Shown piece after piece: positions 16,665 through 19,006 of a stretch of DNA of 19,006 nucleotides (the first letter of the stretch is position 1; every line of letters begins with the position of its first letter). Made by a program: the position numbers and the translations under genes. The notes below the pieces were generated by a model. It worked only from the letters and a program-made list of their open reading frames with translations. It had not been told where the DNA came from and ran no database searches. Source of the DNA: PNC22 sp035654175. Lineage in GTDB: Bacteria > Planctomycetota > Phycisphaerae > Phycisphaerales > UBA1924. The stretch is taken from the NCBI GenBank assembly GCA_035654175.1, contig DASRXL010000225.1, forward strand, positions 1-19,006. The letters are read 5' to 3'.

Positions 16665-17681
16665 ATGGCCACCCGCCTCACCATCCCCGTCCCCGACGAT
16701 TTCGTCCTCTCCCGCGACGTCTGCTCCTACGGCTACTTCATCCTCGCGCCCAACCACTGGAACGTCCGCACCCAGACGCTCGCCCGCGTGCTCCACCTCG
16801 CGGACGGACCCGCGAAGCTCACGCTCGCGCAGCAGGCCATCGAAGCCCCGCCCCGCGCGCCCGCGACCAACGGCGACGCGACGCATCTCTTCTTCCCCCA
16901 CCGCCCCGGTGCTCCTCTCCGCGCCCTCTTCGACCGCGCCCTCTCCGCCCCCGAGCGCCGCGAGGCCCGCGCCCAGATCGCCCGCATGCTCCGGCTCGAT
17001 GAGGACGCCTCCCACGCCGCGGCGTTCCACGCCCTCGACCCGCGCTGGAAAGCCTCAGGGCGCTGCCGCCTTTTCCGCTCGCCGACGCTCTTCGAGGACG
17101 TTGTCAAGACCGTCACCAGCTGCAACGTCACCTGGCCCTCGACGGTCAACATGAACCGCCGCCTCTGCGAGGTGCTCGGCAAGGGCGGCGCGTTCCCCAC
17201 GCCGCTGCGCATGGCCCGCGCCCGCCCCGCCACGCTCCGCGCCCGCTGCCGCGTCGGCTACCGCGACCAGCGCATGGTCGAGCTCGCCTCGCTCTTCCTC
17301 CCCCGCGCCAAGCGCCCGCCCGAAGTGGACGAGGCCTGGCTCACCGATCCCGCGACCCCCGACGACGATGTCTTCAAGTTCCTGAAGAGCCTCCCCGGCA
17401 TCGGCCCCTACGCCGCGGGCAACATCATGATGCTCCTCGGCCGCTACTCCCGCCTCGCCCTCGACACCGAGAGCCTCCGCCATGGCAAGACCATCCTCGG
17501 CTACAAAGGGGCCGACGCGGCGATCATGAAGAAGCTCGCGGCCCACTACGAGCCCTTCGGCCCCTTCAAGTTCAAAAGCTACTGGTTCGAGCTCTGGGAC
17601 TTCTACGAGGCCAAGCGCGGCTACTCCCACAACTGGGACCGCGACGAGGTCGCCAAGACCTTCACCGCGAGCCAGTTCTGA
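16665..17681 (+). CDS. HhH-GPD superfamily DNA glycosylase
   Basis: 338 residues. The helix-hairpin-helix LPGIGPYAAGNIMMLLGRY (243-261) is followed by LALDTES with the catalytic Asp267, the hallmark of the AlkA/OGG1/MutY superfamily. The position used by a catalytic Lys in bifunctional OGG1 enzymes reads Tyr (GIGPYAAGN), so it is expected to be a monofunctional base remover. FRSPTLFEDVVKTVTSCNV (137-155) resembles the OGG1/AlkA core. No iron-sulfur cluster cysteine set is visible. The N-terminal 120 residues and the C-terminal segment after 290 (aromatic, FKFKSYWFELWDFYEAKRGY) are atypical. The start at 16665 is chosen because the frame further upstream runs through repeat DNA; no ribosome site is evident. 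Probable role: base-excision repair of alkylated or oxidised bases. Confidence 0.85.
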   Translation: MATRLTIPVPDDFVLSRDVCSYGYFILAPNHWNVRTQTLARVLHLADGPAKLTLAQQAIEAPPRAPATNGDATHLFFPHRPGAPLRALFDRALSAPERREARAQIARMLRLDEDASHAAAFHALDPRWKASGRCRLFRSPTLFEDVVKTVTSCNVTWPSTVNMNRRLCEVLGKGGAFPTPLRMARARPATLRARCRVGYRDQRMVELASLFLPRAKRPPEVDEAWLTDPATPDDDVFKFLKSLPGIGPYAAGNIMMLLGRYSRLALDTESLRHGKTILGYKGADAAIMKKLAAHYEPFGPFKFKSYWFELWDFYEAKRGYSHNWDRDEVAKTFTASQF

Positions 17682-17686
17682 GAAGC

Positions 17687-17827
17687 TCACCAGAGAGACT
17701 CGGCGCAGAGAACGCGGAGTCGCGAAGAAACGCGGAGACTCGGAGAAGAAGTCTTGCTCCGCGCCCCTTCTCCGTACCCTCCGCGTTCCTACCTCTCCGC
17801 TGTGCTCCTCTGTGTCCTCCGTGGTGA
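17687..17827. repeat. Quasi-palindromic dispersed repeat
   Basis: A left half rich in cagagaacgcggag-like words faces a right half rich in ctccgcgttc...ctctgtgtcctccgtggtga. The two halves are imperfect reverse complements over about 65 bp each, for example aacgcggag (left) against ctccgcgtt (right) and tcacca at the left end against tggtga at the right end. The minus-strand translation includes TTEDTEEHSG. From memory, this kind of sequence recurs between genes in many bacterial phyla and gives spurious proteins. It fills nearly all of the spacer between the glycosylase and peptidase genes. Confidence 0.65.
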
Positions 17828-17838
17828 ATAATGGCTTC

Positions 17839-18987
17839 ATGACCACCGCCATCCTCACCGCCGGCGTACCCGCGAAAAACATGATCCTCTACCGCGAGAT
17901 CCGCTTCCTCGTCGGCGATCCCGCGGCCCTCATCGAGGTCGAGAGCGCATCTCCCGCCCGCACGCTCATCCTCCGCGAAATCGAGGCGGACCGCGCACGC
18001 AGGCACGCCCGCGCCGACGCCGTCTTCGGCTACTCCGACTTCGCGCCCCCCGGCGGCCTCTCCGGCGACCGCGAGACCGCCAGCGCCCAGGGCGTCGTCG
18101 AGTGCCTCCGGCGCGGCGACGTCACCCGCGTCGTCGCCGATCGCTCGCTCCCCTTCATCTACGCACACCACATCCAACAGGCGGGCATCGCGCTCGAGTA
18201 CGACCCCGACAAGGGTGTGCTCTCCCGCCGCGCCAAGGACGACCAGGAGATCGCGCACCTGGCCGAGGCCCAGCGCGCCACCGAGGAGGTGATGGAGCGG
18301 GCCTGCCGCGTCGTCGCCCGCGCGCCCGCCGGCCGCGACGGCGTCCTCCAGTTTGATTCCGAGCCTCTCACCGCCGAGCGCCTCCGCGCCATGATCGATA
18401 TCTGGCTCCTCCAGCTCGGCTACGCGAGCCCCGGCTCGATCGTCGCCGGCGGGCGCGAGGGCGGCGACTGCCACAACTTCGGCACGGGTCCCCTCCGCTC
18501 CGGCGAGCCCGTCATCATCGACATCTTCCCCCAGAACAAGACCACCCTGTACAACGGCGACTGCACCCGCACCGTCGTCCACGGCGATATCCCCGGCGAG
18601 ATCGCCCGCATGCACGCCGCCGTCGTCGAAGCCAAGGCCGCGGCGATCTCCGCCACCCGCGCCGGCGTCACCGGGGAGCACGTCCACGCCGCGACGGCCC
18701 ATGTGATCGCCTCCCGCGGCTACCACATGGGCCTCCCGCCGCAGGGCGCCCCCGACACCCACACCGCCATGACCCACGGCACCGGCCATGGCATCGGCCT
18801 GGACGTCCACGAGCCCCCGCTCCTCGACACCCGCGGCCCCGCCCTCATCCCCGGCGACGCGCTCACCATCGAGCCCGGGCTCTACTCCATCGCCCTCGGC
18901 GGCGTGCGCGTCGAGGACATGGTCATCGTCACCGAATCCGGCTGCCGCAACCTCAACTCCCTCCCCGAAGGCCTCGACTGGCGCTGA
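17839..18987 (+). CDS. M24-family metallopeptidase (Xaa-Pro aminopeptidase-like)
   Basis: 382 residues. A creatinase-like N-terminal domain (1 to about 135) precedes the pita-bread catalytic domain. All five metal ligands of the M24 fold are present: Asp228 in VIIDIF, Asp241 in NGDCTRT, His317 in HGTGHGIGLDVHE, Glu345 in TIEPGLY and Glu359 in VRVEDM; His324 is the usual substrate-contacting residue. The enzyme should cleave N-terminal residues, probably before proline, in the cytoplasm with a dinuclear metal site. The frame is open from a GTG at 17812, but that part is the end of the dispersed repeat; the ATG at 17839 is preferred. No clear ribosome site is visible between the repeat and the start, so the repeat may supply the leader. 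The downstream end of the transcript lies outside the window. Confidence 0.93.
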   Translation: MTTAILTAGVPAKNMILYREIRFLVGDPAALIEVESASPARTLILREIEADRARRHARADAVFGYSDFAPPGGLSGDRETASAQGVVECLRRGDVTRVVADRSLPFIYAHHIQQAGIALEYDPDKGVLSRRAKDDQEIAHLAEAQRATEEVMERACRVVARAPAGRDGVLQFDSEPLTAERLRAMIDIWLLQLGYASPGSIVAGGREGGDCHNFGTGPLRSGEPVIIDIFPQNKTTLYNGDCTRTVVHGDIPGEIARMHAAVVEAKAAAISATRAGVTGEHVHAATAHVIASRGYHMGLPPQGAPDTHTAMTHGTGHGIGLDVHEPPLLDTRGPALIPGDALTIEPGLYSIALGGVRVEDMVIVTESGCRNLNSLPEGLDWR

Positions 18988-19006
18988 TCGCCTCGCCGCC
19001 TCGCTG

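Noticed and set aside
17662..18810. Minus-strand open frame (382 codons) antisense to the M24 peptidase
   Set aside because: Gly/Asp/Val-rich shadow; its C-terminal part is the translation of the dispersed repeat.

Overview
The window is GC-rich DNA (roughly two-thirds G+C or more by eye) from a diderm bacterium. I infer a planctomycete, probably of the Phycisphaerae. The reasons are a BamD-like protein paired with LptE (an LPS-type outer membrane), two secreted proteins ending in PEP-CTERM-like tails, a bacterial glutaminyl-tRNA synthetase, a Tat-exported epimerase, a small IS200-like transposase flanked by hairpin repeats, and several intergenic repeats of kinds I associate with planctomycete genomes. 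The assignment rests on recognition, not on a search.

Left part (1-4650): the 3' end of an unrecognised gene with an internally duplicated module; a 396-bp spacer between convergent genes that holds an inverted pair of GGA/TCC-triloop hairpins; an MFS/ATP-ADP-carrier-like transporter on the minus strand; divergent from it, a Tat-signal NAD-dependent epimerase; then a PEP-CTERM-like secreted protein. Strong terminators follow the last two genes.

Middle (4650-11940): an envelope-biogenesis pair (BamD-like TPR protein and LptE, overlapping by ATGA), a structured leader, ftsH, and a bidirectional terminator. Next come a minus-strand pair (PfkB sugar kinase, then class I glutamine amidotransferase), a divergent SAM methyltransferase, and a second PEP-CTERM-like protein whose end overlaps a convergent AraC-type regulator.

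Right part (11928-19006): the minus-strand unit fpg-araC; a complete RAYT-like Y1 transposase inside two nested pairs of inverted repeats (about 714 bp, 13808-14521); glnS on the minus strand; a 331-bp spacer with a minus-strand promoter, a highly foldable transcript of about 130 nt and a terminator; an HhH-GPD DNA glycosylase; a 141-bp quasi-palindromic dispersed repeat; and an M24 Xaa-Pro-type peptidase.

Most genes are ordinary housekeeping or envelope genes. The unusual content is intergenic: the REP/RAYT-like element with its triloop hairpins, the candidate small RNA or leaderless peptide near 16500, the three-way-junction leader before ftsH, and at least three dispersed-repeat types. I saw no CRISPR array, tRNA, rRNA, phage or defence island.
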